64,000 nucleotides of DNA from Clostridia bacterium. Its GTDB lineage: Bacteria; Bacillota; Clostridia; UBA1381. Each line of letters begins with the position of its first letter. Position 1 is the first letter of the stretch. The position numbers were made by a program, and so were the translations under genes. The notes beneath the pieces were generated by a model, which was given only the letters and a program-made list of their open reading frames with translations, was not told where the DNA came from and did no database searches. Location of the stretch: NCBI GenBank assembly GCA_017415105.1, contig JAFQJD010000034.1:1-64000 (forward strand), written 5' to 3'. Positions 23,022 to 31,304 of the stretch are shown piece after piece.

Positions 23022-24107
23022 TCATAAATTATGTGTAATGTCAATCATTTGCACACGATTTCTTTTTCTTTTAAAACAAACCACAAGCAAGACAATAACC
23101 GTAACAGATATAAGCACAAACAATGCCGAGGTAAAGCACGATGCCGATAAAACGGGTGCATCGGTTGTAAGTGTCAGAGGTGTGTGTGCAATAAAGAATA
23201 TACCGGCAGTAATTACTGTTGCAACTATGCCATGCAGACACTTGCCGAGAATATACGGTTTTAAGCTCAAACCTGCATCGGCGGTTACAGACATAACCTG
23301 CAAATGTACCGAAAGCCCAGAAAACCCGACAATGAGCGAGGTCAGTATCAGTTTTTCAGCTATGGATTTGTCAAGACGTGAAACCTTTAAAACTCCTGTT
23401 GAAAATTCGCACAAACCCGATGTGAGTGCATCAAGTGCAGGTGTAAGCGGTAATAATTCGAGTGCAGTCTGTGCAACAGCAGAGAAAAATATAATTGAAA
23501 AGCATACGGTGAGTATGTTTTTTGATGCTGTATCAAGTGATACGGACACAGTTTGCGGTATTGAAATATCGTTTGTATTAACACGTGTCGGGGGTGAATT
23601 ATGGCGGTTTTTGCCGTAGCTTCTGAATACTATCCCGACAATGACTGATGAAACTATATGTATCAGATAAAGCACAACACCGTATATCGGTTTTGCATAA
23701 ATTGCAGTGCCGACAGAACCGATTATAAAAAGCGGGCCTGAATTATTACAGAACGAAAGCAGGCGTTCCGCCTCTGTCTTTGAAAGGTTACCGCATTTAT
23801 ATAAATCACGTGCACATACCGCACCTGACGGAAACCCGCTTATAATTCCAAGCACAAATGCCACAGCACCCGACGGTGCTACATTAAAAAGCGGTCGCAT
23901 AATATGCTTTGCATAACCTGCAACTGCCGTTCCGAACCCTGAATAAATAAGAAGCCCAGAACAGACAAAAAACGGAAAAAGCGACGGAATAATAATTTCA
24001 AAACACATAATAAGTGCCTGCTTTGTATATCCAATAACAGATTCTGCACGGAACAGAATAAGTGCAATAATAAGAAGCACACCAATATAAAAAAATCTTT
24101 TCTTCAC
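23022..24107 (-). CDS. ylbJ: Sporulation integral membrane protein YlbJ
   Basis: This 361-residue polytopic membrane protein has about eight hydrophobic segments and the nucleoside-recognition/gate-type repeats of the YlbJ/SpmA family. Landmarks are PSLFPFFVCSGLL, the signature GIISGFPSGA, and FCNNSGPLFIIGSVGTA. YlbJ is a sigma-E-dependent protein needed for spore cortex and heat resistance in Bacillus. It starts with GTG at 24107 after AGGAGGG. It is divergent from yqfC-yqfD, also sigma-E genes in Bacillus. The C-terminal tail ends only 37 bases before the antitoxin start. Confidence 0.9.
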   Translation of the reverse strand: MKKRFFYIGVLLIIALILFRAESVIGYTKQALIMCFEIIIPSLFPFFVCSGLLIYSGFGTAVAGYAKHIMRPLFNVAPSGAVAFVLGIISGFPSGAVCARDLYKCGNLSKTEAERLLSFCNNSGPLFIIGSVGTAIYAKPIYGVVLYLIHIVSSVIVGIVFRSYGKNRHNSPPTRVNTNDISIPQTVSVSLDTASKNILTVCFSIIFFSAVAQTALELLPLTPALDALTSGLCEFSTGVLKVSRLDKSIAEKLILTSLIVGFSGLSVHLQVMSVTADAGLSLKPYILGKCLHGIVATVITAGIFFIAHTPLTLTTDAPVLSASCFTSALFVLISVTVIVLLVVCFKRKRNRVQMIDITHNL

Positions 24108-24180
24108 GTTATCCCTCCTATGTAATTGTATTCATTTATTGCCGGAATTACGCATATAAATTACTGTTCGGGAGGCGGTT
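24108..24180. promoter_or_regulatory. Divergent intergenic region between two sporulation genes
   Basis: This 73-bp region must hold promoters for ylbJ and yqfC. GCATATAAAT (near 24150-24159) on the plus strand and AATACAAT on the minus strand resemble the sigma-E -10 consensus CATACAnT, and no sigma-A promoter is evident. Sigma-E control is inferred. Confidence 0.4.
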
Positions 24181-24483
24181 ATGAAAAGTATAAAGGAATT
24201 GTTTGCTGAAAAGATGTCCCTGCCTAAGGATGTGGTACTTGATTTGCCCAGAGTTTCCATATGCGGTGACAAGGAAATTTTTATAGAGAACCACAAGGGG
24301 ATTATGGAATATACATCCTCATGCATACGCATTAAAACAAACGACGGAATTACACATATTTACGGCGAGGACATGAAAATTATTATACTTGAAACTGACA
24401 GAATGGTCATAAACGGCGAATTCTTGCGTGTGGAATACGAAAAAATCGGGAGAAAATTAAAAAATGTTCAAAAAAATCTTTAA
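24181..24483 (+). CDS. yqfC: Sporulation protein YqfC
   Basis: This 100-residue YabP/YqfC-family protein has LPKDVVLDLPRVSICGDKE and IENHKGIMEYTSSCIRI, followed by a beta-rich GEDMKIIILETDRMVINGEF. In Bacillus yqfC-yqfD are sigma-E-regulated mother-cell genes; the molecular role is not well defined. GGGAGGCGG precedes the ATG. It overlaps yqfD by 20 bases, implying tight coupling. Confidence 0.92.
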   Translation: MKSIKELFAEKMSLPKDVVLDLPRVSICGDKEIFIENHKGIMEYTSSCIRIKTNDGITHIYGEDMKIIILETDRMVINGEFLRVEYEKIGRKLKNVQKNL

Positions 24484-25660
24484 ATTTCAATCAGGATATG
24501 TTATAATAGAAATAGTTGGCAAAAATAAAGAACGGTTTGTTAATATGTGCCTTACAAACGGGTTTCGGATTTGGGACGTAACGCCCGCAAAAAACGGACT
24601 CGTTATGAAAATCCGTAACGCAGATTTTTTAAAAATCCGCAGGCTTGTGAGAAAGTGCAAGGTGCGAATAAAAATCCTTGAAAAGTATGGTGCTGGCGTG
24701 TTTGTAAAAAAGCATCGTTACAGGGTTATGGTACCGGTTACAGGACTTCTGGTATGCATATATTTCCTCATTGTGCCACAGTATATATGGTGTGTGGAAA
24801 TTGAGGGTGCAAAAAATGCCGATACGGAAAAAATCGAAAAAATACTTTTGGACAAGGGTGTATATATCGGTGCAAGAAAGAAAAACATTGCAGACCTTGG
24901 CGAGATAAAAAATGCAGTTATATTCGGTGATGAGGAAGTAAACTGGGCGTGGCTTTATCTTGAGGGTGCTAAGGCAAGACTTGTTGTGCAGGAACGCACA
25001 CCGCCTCCTGCAGTGTACGACAAAACAACACCGACAACTTTGATTGCCGGACATGATGGATTTGTGCGTGTGGCAGAGGTGAGGCGTGGCGAACGCAGAG
25101 TGGTTGCAGGCGATACGGTGAGTAAGGGCGATGTTCTTGTATCAGGCAAGGTTGCAGTTTTTCACGAGGGGTATCCGGAAAAGTATTCATATGTAAATTC
25201 GGATGCACGGATAATTGCAGATACGGTACATACCAAAACAGGAGAGTTTTCCGCAAAGGAAACTTTGCGTATAAGAACAGGGCAGAAAAAAAGACGTGTA
25301 TCTTTTCAGTTATTCGGAAAGGAATATACGCCGTTTGGCAGTGCAGACGAGGCATTTCCCGAATGTGATGTTATAACACGCAATTATGATGCGACTGTGC
25401 CGATATTCGGCTACCTCGGATTCGGGATGAGCATACACGATGTGTATGAAATAAAAGAACACAAAAATGTGTTGACAGAGGACGAGGTTCTGGCACGTGC
25501 AAAGGAAAAGCTTGAGGAGCGTATCTGTAAAGAGGTAGGAACAGAAGCACAAAAAACGGAAGAAAAGCTTACATATAGTGTAGACGGTGATACATACACC
25601 GTTACACTTAGAATAAATTTCAGAGAAAACATAGGTATAAAGATACCGCAGGAGGAGTGA
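24464..25660 (+). CDS. yqfD: Sporulation protein YqfD
   Basis: A 398-residue protein of the YqfD family. It has a soluble N-terminal part (~1-85) with GFRIWDVTP, one transmembrane helix (~91-108), and an extracytoplasmic domain starting IWCVEIEGAKNADTEKI with FtsQ/POTRA-like character. Later landmarks are GHDGFVRVAEVRRGERRVVAGDTVSKGDVLVSG and a beta-rich C-terminus. It is needed for efficient sporulation in Bacillus, probably in engulfment or forespore-envelope functions. Its stop overlaps the GTG upstream of phoH. Confidence 0.93.
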   Translation: MFKKIFKFQSGYVIIEIVGKNKERFVNMCLTNGFRIWDVTPAKNGLVMKIRNADFLKIRRLVRKCKVRIKILEKYGAGVFVKKHRYRVMVPVTGLLVCIYFLIVPQYIWCVEIEGAKNADTEKIEKILLDKGVYIGARKKNIADLGEIKNAVIFGDEEVNWAWLYLEGAKARLVVQERTPPPAVYDKTTPTTLIAGHDGFVRVAEVRRGERRVVAGDTVSKGDVLVSGKVAVFHEGYPEKYSYVNSDARIIADTVHTKTGEFSAKETLRIRTGQKKRRVSFQLFGKEYTPFGSADEAFPECDVITRNYDATVPIFGYLGFGMSIHDVYEIKEHKNVLTEDEVLARAKEKLEERICKEVGTEAQKTEEKLTYSVDGDTYTVTLRINFRENIGIKIPQEE

Positions 25661-25665
25661 ACATA

Positions 25666-26646
25666 TTGTTAAAACGAATGATAGAAGTGCCTGAAAATAT
25701 TGAGGTTTCAGAGCTTTTCGGGCAGTTTGATTCGAATATGAAACTGGTCGAAAAGGCGTTTAGTGTTAATATTTCGCTGCGTGAGGACGGAATACGGATA
25801 ACCGGTGAGGATATTAGTGTTGAACGTGCAGGAAACGTCGTTCATATGCTTATAACCATGCTTTGCGACAACGAGCATATTGATGAGCAGAAAATAATGT
25901 ACGCAATATCGGTCGAGCAGGAGGGCGGTGGAATTGATGTTTCAAAGCTTGGCTCTGACTGTGTTGCAATAAATATAAAAGGTCAGCCGATTAAGACAAA
26001 AACATTCGGTCAGAAAAAATACGTTGAGGCGATTGATAAGAACACAATAGTGTTTGGAATAGGCCCTGCCGGTACAGGTAAAACGTACCTGGCAGTTGCA
26101 AAAGCTGTAACGGCATTAAAACGCCGTGAGGTCAGCCGTATAATTCTCACTCGTCCTGCGGTTGAAGCAGGCGAGAAGCTTGGATTTTTGCCCGGTGATT
26201 TGCAGAACAAGGTGGACCCGTATTTAAGACCGCTTTATGACGGTATGTATGAGATGCTTGGCGGTGAGGGCTTTCTGCGGTATCAGGAACGTGGCGTGAT
26301 TGAGGTTGCACCGCTTGCGTATATGCGAGGCAGAACTCTTGATAATGCGTTTATCATTCTTGATGAGGCACAGAACACAACACCCGAGCAGATGAAAATG
26401 TTTTTAACACGTATCGGCTACGGCTCACACGCCATTGTGACCGGTGATATTACTCAGATTGACCTGCCGGGTGATAAAAAGTCGGGACTTAAAGAGGCAA
26501 TGAAGATATTAAGCGGAATAGATGGTATTGCATTCTGTAAGTTTACCGAAAAGGACGTTGTTCGTCATCCGTTGGTACAGGAAATAATAAAGGCATATGC
26601 GAAGTATGATGAAGAGCGTGAGAGAAGAAGAGCACAGAAAAAATAA
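25666..26646 (+). CDS. phoH: PhoH family ATPase
   Basis: A 326-residue RecA-like ATPase with a KH-like N-terminal region. Walker A is GPAGTGKTYLAVAKAV near residue 125, and FIILDEAQNTTPEQMKMFLTRIG holds Walker B. ITQIDLPGDKKSGL is family-specific. PhoH proteins act in RNA metabolism and sit next to ybeY in most bacteria. I place the start at TTG 25666, because GGAGGA (25651-25656) directly abuts the GTG at 25657, too close for use, but is 9 bases from the TTG. An ATG at 25678 is the alternative. Downstream are ybeY, era and recO; the yqfF, dgkA and cdd genes often found in this order are missing. Confidence 0.94.
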   Translation: MLKRMIEVPENIEVSELFGQFDSNMKLVEKAFSVNISLREDGIRITGEDISVERAGNVVHMLITMLCDNEHIDEQKIMYAISVEQEGGGIDVSKLGSDCVAINIKGQPIKTKTFGQKKYVEAIDKNTIVFGIGPAGTGKTYLAVAKAVTALKRREVSRIILTRPAVEAGEKLGFLPGDLQNKVDPYLRPLYDGMYEMLGGEGFLRYQERGVIEVAPLAYMRGRTLDNAFIILDEAQNTTPEQMKMFLTRIGYGSHAIVTGDITQIDLPGDKKSGLKEAMKILSGIDGIAFCKFTEKDVVRHPLVQEIIKAYAKYDEERERRRAQKK

Positions 26647-26651
26647 TTTAT

Positions 26652-26727
26652 AGCACATTCAAGGGTATTCATTCAGAACGATGAAATGTCTGAAAATGTG
26701 TTCTTCATAAACACCCTTAAATGTGCT
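26652..26727. repeat. Intergenic hairpin repeat A
   Basis: AGCACATT (26652-26659) and AAGGGT (26661-26666) pair with ACCCTT (26713-26718) and AATGTGCT (26720-26727), with one mismatch. An inner ATGAA/TTCAT stem is present. It sits just after phoH with no T tract, so it is not a standard terminator. Confidence 0.65.
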
Positions 26728-26737
26728 CAAGCTGTCG

Positions 26738-26819
26738 GTGCTGTTGCGTGGGGTGTCTGCAGAGAATGCATTTCCCTGAGTTTCAGCATTCGATGCAAAT
26801 ACTCCACGCAACAGAGCAC
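26738..26819. repeat. Intergenic hairpin repeat B
   Basis: GTGCT and GTTGCGTGG (26738-26751) pair with CCACGCAAC and AGCAC (26804-26819). The loop core, read on the minus strand (ATTTGCATCGAATGCT, then AAATGCATTCTCTGCA), aligns with the core of repeat C at about 70 percent identity by eye. Confidence 0.7.
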
Positions 26820-26845
26820 ACTGTGATAACACGAAAGGATAAAGT

Positions 26846-27331
26846 ATGGTAGAATTCATAATAGAGAACGAGACGGATGAAATAATTTCGGATGCACAGA
26901 TAGCGGAGCTTAATGCGGTATGCTGTGAGATAATGAAAAACGAGGAATGTAATTTTGATGCCGAAATCAGTCTGACTTTTACGGATAATGAGGGTATTCG
27001 TGAAATTAACCGTGATTATCGGGATATTGACCGTCCGACAGATGTGCTTTCGTTCCCGATGCTTGAATTTTCTGATGAGGAAGAAGATGCGGAGTTTGAA
27101 ACAGAGGACGGACTTGTGATGCTTGGCGATATTGTAATCTCAATTGAACGCGCAAGAGAGCAGGCAGAGGAATTCGGGCATTCACTGCGTCGTGAGCTTG
27201 CGTTTTTGGTTGCACATTCAATGCTGCATCTTCTCGGTTATGACCACGTTGATGATGCAGAGGGTGAACGTCTTATGATAGAGAAACAGAATATGGCACT
27301 TAATACACTTGGTATTACGAGGGACGTTTAA
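26846..27331 (+). CDS. ybeY: Endoribonuclease / rRNA maturation factor YbeY
   Basis: This 161-residue zinc metalloprotein is required for 16S rRNA 3' processing and ribosome quality control. The conserved RDIDRPTDVLSFPM segment is present. The zinc site HSMLHLLGYDHVDDAEGERM-type motif (three histidines, H-x3-H-x5-H) lies near residue 130. An acidic insert, EFSDEEEDAEFETEDG, lengthens the middle. AAAGGA precedes the ATG. It is flanked on both sides by related hairpin repeats, so its co-transcription with phoH and era may be modulated. Confidence 0.95.
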   Translation: MVEFIIENETDEIISDAQIAELNAVCCEIMKNEECNFDAEISLTFTDNEGIREINRDYRDIDRPTDVLSFPMLEFSDEEEDAEFETEDGLVMLGDIVISIERAREQAEEFGHSLRRELAFLVAHSMLHLLGYDHVDDAEGERLMIEKQNMALNTLGITRDV

Positions 27332-27341
27332 TTTAAAGTTT

Positions 27342-27415
27342 ACAAGTACAGAGGAATTTGCTTCAAACGCTCACTCTAAAGAAAATGCGTTTTCAGCAAA
27401 CCCCTCTGCACTTGT
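27342..27415. repeat. Intergenic hairpin repeat C
   Basis: ACAAGT and CAGAGG (27342-27354) pair with CCTCTG and ACTTGT (27403-27415). Inner stems TTTGCT/AGCAAA and ACGC/GCGT continue the hairpin. The core TTTGCTTCAAACGCT...GAAAATGCGTTTTCAGCA resembles repeat B. Confidence 0.7.
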
Positions 27416-27441
27416 CCAAATAAAATCAGAGAGGGAAAAGA

Positions 27442-28344
27442 ATGGACAAAAAATTCAAATCAGGATTTTGTGCGATAATAGGTATGCCTAATGTTGGCAA
27501 ATCCACTTTATTAAATACAATAGCAGGACAGAAAATTGCTATTATATCAGATAAACCGCAGACAACAAGAAACAAAATTCTTGCGATATATTCAACACCG
27601 ACTGAGCAGATTATGTTTACCGATACTCCTGGAATACATAATCCACACAATAAGCTCGGTGAATATATGGTGAGAATGGCAAACGAGAGTATGCGTGATA
27701 CAGACGTTGTTCTGTTTGTTGTTGATGCATCAAAAGGGATGCGTGAAAAGGAACGTGAGATTGCAGAGAATATCGGCAAAATCGGGATACCGTGTATACT
27801 TGTTATAAACAAGGTTGACCTTATTAAAAAAGAAAATCTTCTGCCACTCATTGCTGATTTTTCAAGCCTGAACGATTTTGAGGCAATAATCCCGATAAGT
27901 GCAAAAGAAAACGATGGTGTAGAAAGACTGATTGATAATATAACCGACTATCTTGAAGAGGGTCCGATGTTCTATGATGAGGATATGGTTACAGACCAGC
28001 CCGAAAAGGCGATTGCCGCAGAGATTATACGAGAAAAGATGTTATGGCTTCTTGATAAGGAAATTCCGCACGGAATTGCTATTGAGATAACAAGAATGAA
28101 GGACAAGGGTAAAATTACCGAAATAAACGCAACTATCTGTTGTGAGAAAAAGAGCCATAAGGGTATTATCATAGGCAAAAACGGTGAGATGCTTAAAAAA
28201 ATCGGCACAATGGCAAGAGCCGATATAGAAAAGATGCTTGAGAAAAAAGTGTATCTTGAACTGTGGGTAAAGATAAAGACTGACTGGCGTAACAGTGATT
28301 TCCTTATAAAGAATTTCGGTTACAGGGACGATGATGAAATCTGA
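27442..28344 (+). CDS. era: GTPase Era
   Basis: The 300-residue Ras-like GTPase has G1 GMPNVGKSTLLNT, a G2 threonine in KPQTTRNKI, G3 DTPGIH, and G4 NKVD. The C-terminal KH domain has GIAIEITRMKDKGKITEINATI-type sequence and the GKNGEMLKKIGTMAR loop. Era checks 16S rRNA 3'-end maturation, matching the ybeY neighbour. The stop codon overlaps the recO start by 1 base. Confidence 0.97.
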   Translation: MDKKFKSGFCAIIGMPNVGKSTLLNTIAGQKIAIISDKPQTTRNKILAIYSTPTEQIMFTDTPGIHNPHNKLGEYMVRMANESMRDTDVVLFVVDASKGMREKEREIAENIGKIGIPCILVINKVDLIKKENLLPLIADFSSLNDFEAIIPISAKENDGVERLIDNITDYLEEGPMFYDEDMVTDQPEKAIAAEIIREKMLWLLDKEIPHGIAIEITRMKDKGKITEINATICCEKKSHKGIIIGKNGEMLKKIGTMARADIEKMLEKKVYLELWVKIKTDWRNSDFLIKNFGYRDDDEI

Positions 28345-29084
28345 TGGATGATTTAGTATACAGGGGTATAATAATCAAACAGGCTAATTACGGTGACGCA
28401 CACCGTATGCTGTGGATATTTACCGAGACTGACGGTATCGTTAAGGCGGTACGTTACGGAATACGTGGCAAAAAAACATCAAATGCGGCGGCGTTTCAGT
28501 TGTTTTCGTTTGCAGACTTCAAGCTGCGTCCGTCAAGAGGGGATATAATGACGGCAGTTTCGGCGGATGTCATTGATGGGTTTTATCCGGTGAGTGAGGA
28601 TATAAAGAAGCTTTCACTTGTGACATATCTGTCGGATATCACGTTTGCACTTTTAGGCGAAGCAAATCCGGACAAGCGTATTCTTGCACTGTTTTTAAAT
28701 GCAGTCTATGCGGCGGCATACCGTGATGAGCCGTGGCAGAAGCTTAAAACGGTGTATGAGCTTAAGCTTATGAGTATGGGCGGATTTATGCCAAGGCTTG
28801 ATAATTGTACGGTATGCGGTGGCGGTGCGGAATACTTTAGCTGTGACAAAGGCTCGGTAGTGTGCAGGGAACACCATTCGGCAGGAGATATAAAAACAGA
28901 TGATGCACTTTTGTCGCTTATGCGATACATATGCGTTTGTGATGTTAAAAAGATGCTTTCGTTTACGGTGGCGGACGATGAAATATTTTCAAGGCTCAAC
29001 GAGATTACCGAGAAATATGTACGCCTGCAGTGTGATATGGAATTTAAAAGCCTGAATTACTTCTATGCTATTTGTGATATGTAG
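28344..29084 (+). CDS. recO: DNA repair protein RecO
   Basis: This 246-residue recombination mediator loads RecA on SSB-coated DNA. The N-terminal OB fold has GIIIKQANYGDAHRMLWIFTE and KAVRYGIRGKKTSN. A helical C-terminal domain contains the zinc-finger-like CTVCGG, with further Cys at FSCDKGSVVC. RecO commonly follows era in Firmicutes. The length is normal and no terminator separates it from era. Confidence 0.94.
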   Translation: MDDLVYRGIIIKQANYGDAHRMLWIFTETDGIVKAVRYGIRGKKTSNAAAFQLFSFADFKLRPSRGDIMTAVSADVIDGFYPVSEDIKKLSLVTYLSDITFALLGEANPDKRILALFLNAVYAAAYRDEPWQKLKTVYELKLMSMGGFMPRLDNCTVCGGGAEYFSCDKGSVVCREHHSAGDIKTDDALLSLMRYICVCDVKKMLSFTVADDEIFSRLNEITEKYVRLQCDMEFKSLNYFYAICDM

Positions 29085-29173
29085 TCGTATTTGGTAGATT
29101 TTGATAAAAACAACTGCTGATACTGCTCTAAAGTTAACTAATTCACAAAATTTGAAAAAATTTAAAAAAAGAC

Positions 29174-29202
29174 TTGAAATTTGATTTCAAATGTAGTATA
29201 CT
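29174..29202 (+). promoter_or_regulatory. Sigma-A promoter of rpsT
   Basis: TTGAAA (29174-29179), a 17-base spacer and TATACT (29197-29202). Confidence 0.8.
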
Positions 29203-29241
29203 ATTACAGTATTATGTATTAAATTTGTGGAGGTGTAAACT

Positions 29242-29505
29242 TTGCCGAACATTAAATCAGCAAAAAAACGTGTTAAAGTAATCGAGAAAAAGACTGCTAT
29301 AAACACAGCTCGTAAGACTGCTCTTAAGACTGCTATAAAGAAGTTTGATGCAGCAGTTGAGGCAGCAGACAAGGCTACAGCAACAACTTTGTTTAATGAC
29401 GCCGTTAAGAAGCTCGACCAGGGCGTAGCACACGGTATCTTGCACAAGAACAAGGCTGCAAGAAAGAAGTCACAGTTGGCTGTTAAGCTTGCTAAACTTG
29501 CGTAA
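29242..29505 (+). CDS. rpsT: 30S ribosomal protein S20
   Basis: The 87-residue basic, helical protein has the standard S20 start PNIKSAKKRVKVIEKK and the C-terminal motif LDQGVAHGILHKNKAARKKSQL. The initiation codon is TTG, 6-7 bases after GGAGGTG, which matches rpsT genes known to start with rare codons and to be autoregulated at translation in E. coli. No in-frame ATG exists nearby. It has a monocistronic promoter and a hairpin terminator. Confidence 0.96.
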   Translation: MPNIKSAKKRVKVIEKKTAINTARKTALKTAIKKFDAAVEAADKATATTLFNDAVKKLDQGVAHGILHKNKAARKKSQLAVKLAKLA

Positions 29506-29517
29506 GTAAGAAAGAAG

Positions 29518-29545
29518 GAGTGTTGCATAAGCAACGCTCTTTTTG
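29518..29545 (+). terminator. Terminator of rpsT
   Basis: GAGTGTTGC (29518-29526) pairs with GCAACGCTC (29531-29539), followed by five T residues. Confidence 0.82.
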
Positions 29546-29563
29546 TTTCGAAAGGACAATGCC

Positions 29564-30664
29564 ATGAAAGGTTTATATATACACATTCCGTTCTGTGCCA
29601 GAAAATGCGACTATTGCGATTTTGTTTCGTTCGTCGGTTCTGACAATCATTTTGGAAGCTATGTTGATGCATTGATACGCGAAATGGAAAAGTATTCGGG
29701 TACGGAAATTGACACAGTATTTATAGGCGGCGGTACACCGTCAGTTCTGCCGCCACATTTAATAAGTAAAATATGCGATGCAATAAATGATAATTTTGTG
29801 CTTACAGATGATGTTGAATGGACAATGGAGATAAACCCCGGTACAGTTACTGCGGAGAAAATCAACGCAATGCTTATGGGCGGTGTTAACCGTGTGAGTG
29901 TGGGAGTGCAGTCATTTAATGATGATGAGCTTCGTGCTGTGGGTCGTATCCATAACAGCCGTGAGGCAATAAGTACGGTAATCGAATTAAGCAGTGCAGG
30001 ATTTTTAAATATCAGTATCGACCTTATAGCATCACTGCCGTATCAGACAGATGAAAGCTTTAAAAAGACGCTTGCAACGGCAGTGTCATTACCTACAACA
30101 CATATAAGCGTGTATAGCCTGATAATAGAGGACGGTACACCCATAAAAGAAAAGTACGACAGCGGTGAATACACAATGCCTGATGATGACACCGACCGTG
30201 ACCTGTATTCATTCACAGCAGAGTTTTTGGCACAGTACGGGTTTGAACGGTACGAGATTTCAAACTATGCAAAGCCGTTTTGCAAGTCACGCCATAATCT
30301 GAAATACTGGGATTGTGACGAATACATCGGTATAGGAGTTGCGTCACACTCATACATTGACGGGGTGCGGTCGTATAACACATCCGATTTATCAGATTAT
30401 CTTAACGGCGTAACACGAGTGGGAGAGGACGCACTTGATAAAACTGATAAAATGGGCGAGTTTATGATGCTTGGTCTGCGTAAAACGCAGGGGGTTGATA
30501 AAAATGAGTTCAAAAGCCGTTTCGGATGTTTCCCTGATGAGATATGGGGTGATACATTGGAGAAGTTTATAACGGCAGGATTTATGACTGAAACCGACAG
30601 GTTTTATGCCCTTACAGCAAAAGGGCTTGATGTATCAAATTCAATTATGTGTGAGTTCCTCTGA
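29564..30664 (+). CDS. hemW: Radical SAM heme chaperone HemW
   Basis: The 366-residue radical SAM protein has the cluster motif CARKCDYCDF. GGGTPS, NPGTV and RVSVGVQSFNDDELRAVGR follow, as in HemW/HemN-type proteins, plus the C-terminal HemN_C-like domain (MMLGLRKTQGVD). The HemW group lacks the extra N-terminal HemN segment and inserts heme into target proteins rather than oxidising coproporphyrinogen. The ATG at 29564 follows AAAGGAC. It stands between rpsT and rpmG with its own terminator. Confidence 0.9.
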   Translation: MKGLYIHIPFCARKCDYCDFVSFVGSDNHFGSYVDALIREMEKYSGTEIDTVFIGGGTPSVLPPHLISKICDAINDNFVLTDDVEWTMEINPGTVTAEKINAMLMGGVNRVSVGVQSFNDDELRAVGRIHNSREAISTVIELSSAGFLNISIDLIASLPYQTDESFKKTLATAVSLPTTHISVYSLIIEDGTPIKEKYDSGEYTMPDDDTDRDLYSFTAEFLAQYGFERYEISNYAKPFCKSRHNLKYWDCDEYIGIGVASHSYIDGVRSYNTSDLSDYLNGVTRVGEDALDKTDKMGEFMMLGLRKTQGVDKNEFKSRFGCFPDEIWGDTLEKFITAGFMTETDRFYALTAKGLDVSNSIMCEFL

Positions 30665-30687
30665 AGCTGATAAGAGGAACTCTTTAT
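30653..30687 (+). terminator. Terminator of hemW
   Basis: GAGTTCCTC (30653-30661) pairs with GAGGAACTC (30674-30682), followed by TTTAT; the stem spans the stop codon. Confidence 0.75.
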
Positions 30688-30770
30688 ACGAAATTGACCA
30701 ATAAAATACCTTTTGTGGCACTCGGGCATATAAAAATAGAATAAAAATCGCAAAAATTACAAAAAAATAC

Positions 30771-30799
30771 TTGACAACCCCCGGTATATATGTTAGAAT
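30771..30799 (+). promoter_or_regulatory. Sigma-A promoter of rpmG-secE-nusG
   Basis: TTGACA (30771-30776), a 17-base spacer and TAGAAT (30794-30799). A GCTGT/ACAGC hairpin flanked by T tracts (30820-30855) follows in the leader and might attenuate. Confidence 0.82.
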
Positions 30800-30886
30800 G
30801 ATGTGGATAGAAAAAAAGGTTCTTTTTTTTTGCTGTGCTTTTTTACAGCAGAAAAGTACTTATAATAACCAACGGAGGTAGAAAAA

Positions 30887-31036
30887 ATGAGAGTTAAAAT
30901 CACATTGGCTTGTCAGGAATGTAAGCAGAGAAACTACAACACAATGAAGAATAAGAAGAATGATCCGGACAGACTTGAGATGAACAAGTACTGCAGATTC
31001 TGCAAGAAGCATACTACACATAAGGAAACAAAGTAA
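30887..31036 (+). CDS. rpmG: 50S ribosomal protein L33, zinc-binding form
   Basis: The 49-residue protein is [19 protein letters not shown] with a second pair in [15 protein letters not shown]. It thus keeps both CxxC pairs of the C+ type L33, the zinc-dependent paralogue replaced by a C- form under zinc limitation in some Firmicutes. AACGGAGGT precedes the ATG. It starts the conserved rpmG-secE-nusG-rplK-rplA series. Confidence 0.96.
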   Translation: MRVKITLACQECKQRNYNTMKNKKNDPDRLEMNKYCRFCKKHTTHKETK

Positions 31037-31066
31037 TCTGGTTTATTAAAAAAAGGAGTAAGCAGT

Positions 31067-31255
31067 ATGGCTAAATTGGTAAAGTATTTTAAAGATACCA
31101 AGGCGGAGCTTAAGAAGGTTACATGGCCCAGCAAGAAGCAGATAAAGAACAATACAGGTATTATTATCGTATTTATCCTTATCGTAGCTGTGTTCCTTTT
31201 TGTATGCGATTTGGCTTTCGGCGGACTAAGACAGGCTTTGCTTAATTTATTCTAA
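31067..31255 (+). CDS. secE: Preprotein translocase subunit SecE
   Basis: The 62-residue minimal SecE has an amphipathic cytoplasmic helix, VKYFKDTKAELKKVTWPSKK, holding the family-defining KKVTWP. One transmembrane segment (~31-49) clamps SecY. AAAGGAG precedes the ATG. Its place between rpmG and nusG is nearly universal in bacteria. Confidence 0.96.
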   Translation: MAKLVKYFKDTKAELKKVTWPSKKQIKNNTGIIIVFILIVAVFLFVCDLAFGGLRQALLNLF

Positions 31256-31304
31256 TTAAAATAGAAGAATTATAAGGTTTTATTAGTCGAAAGGAGCAGT
31301 TCGC

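Noticed and set aside
26659-26859. Minus-strand ORF containing FASNAETQGNAFSA
   Set aside because: It is a translation of hairpin repeats A and B; the similar peptide at 27309-27491 on the other strand shows a DNA repeat rather than a protein.
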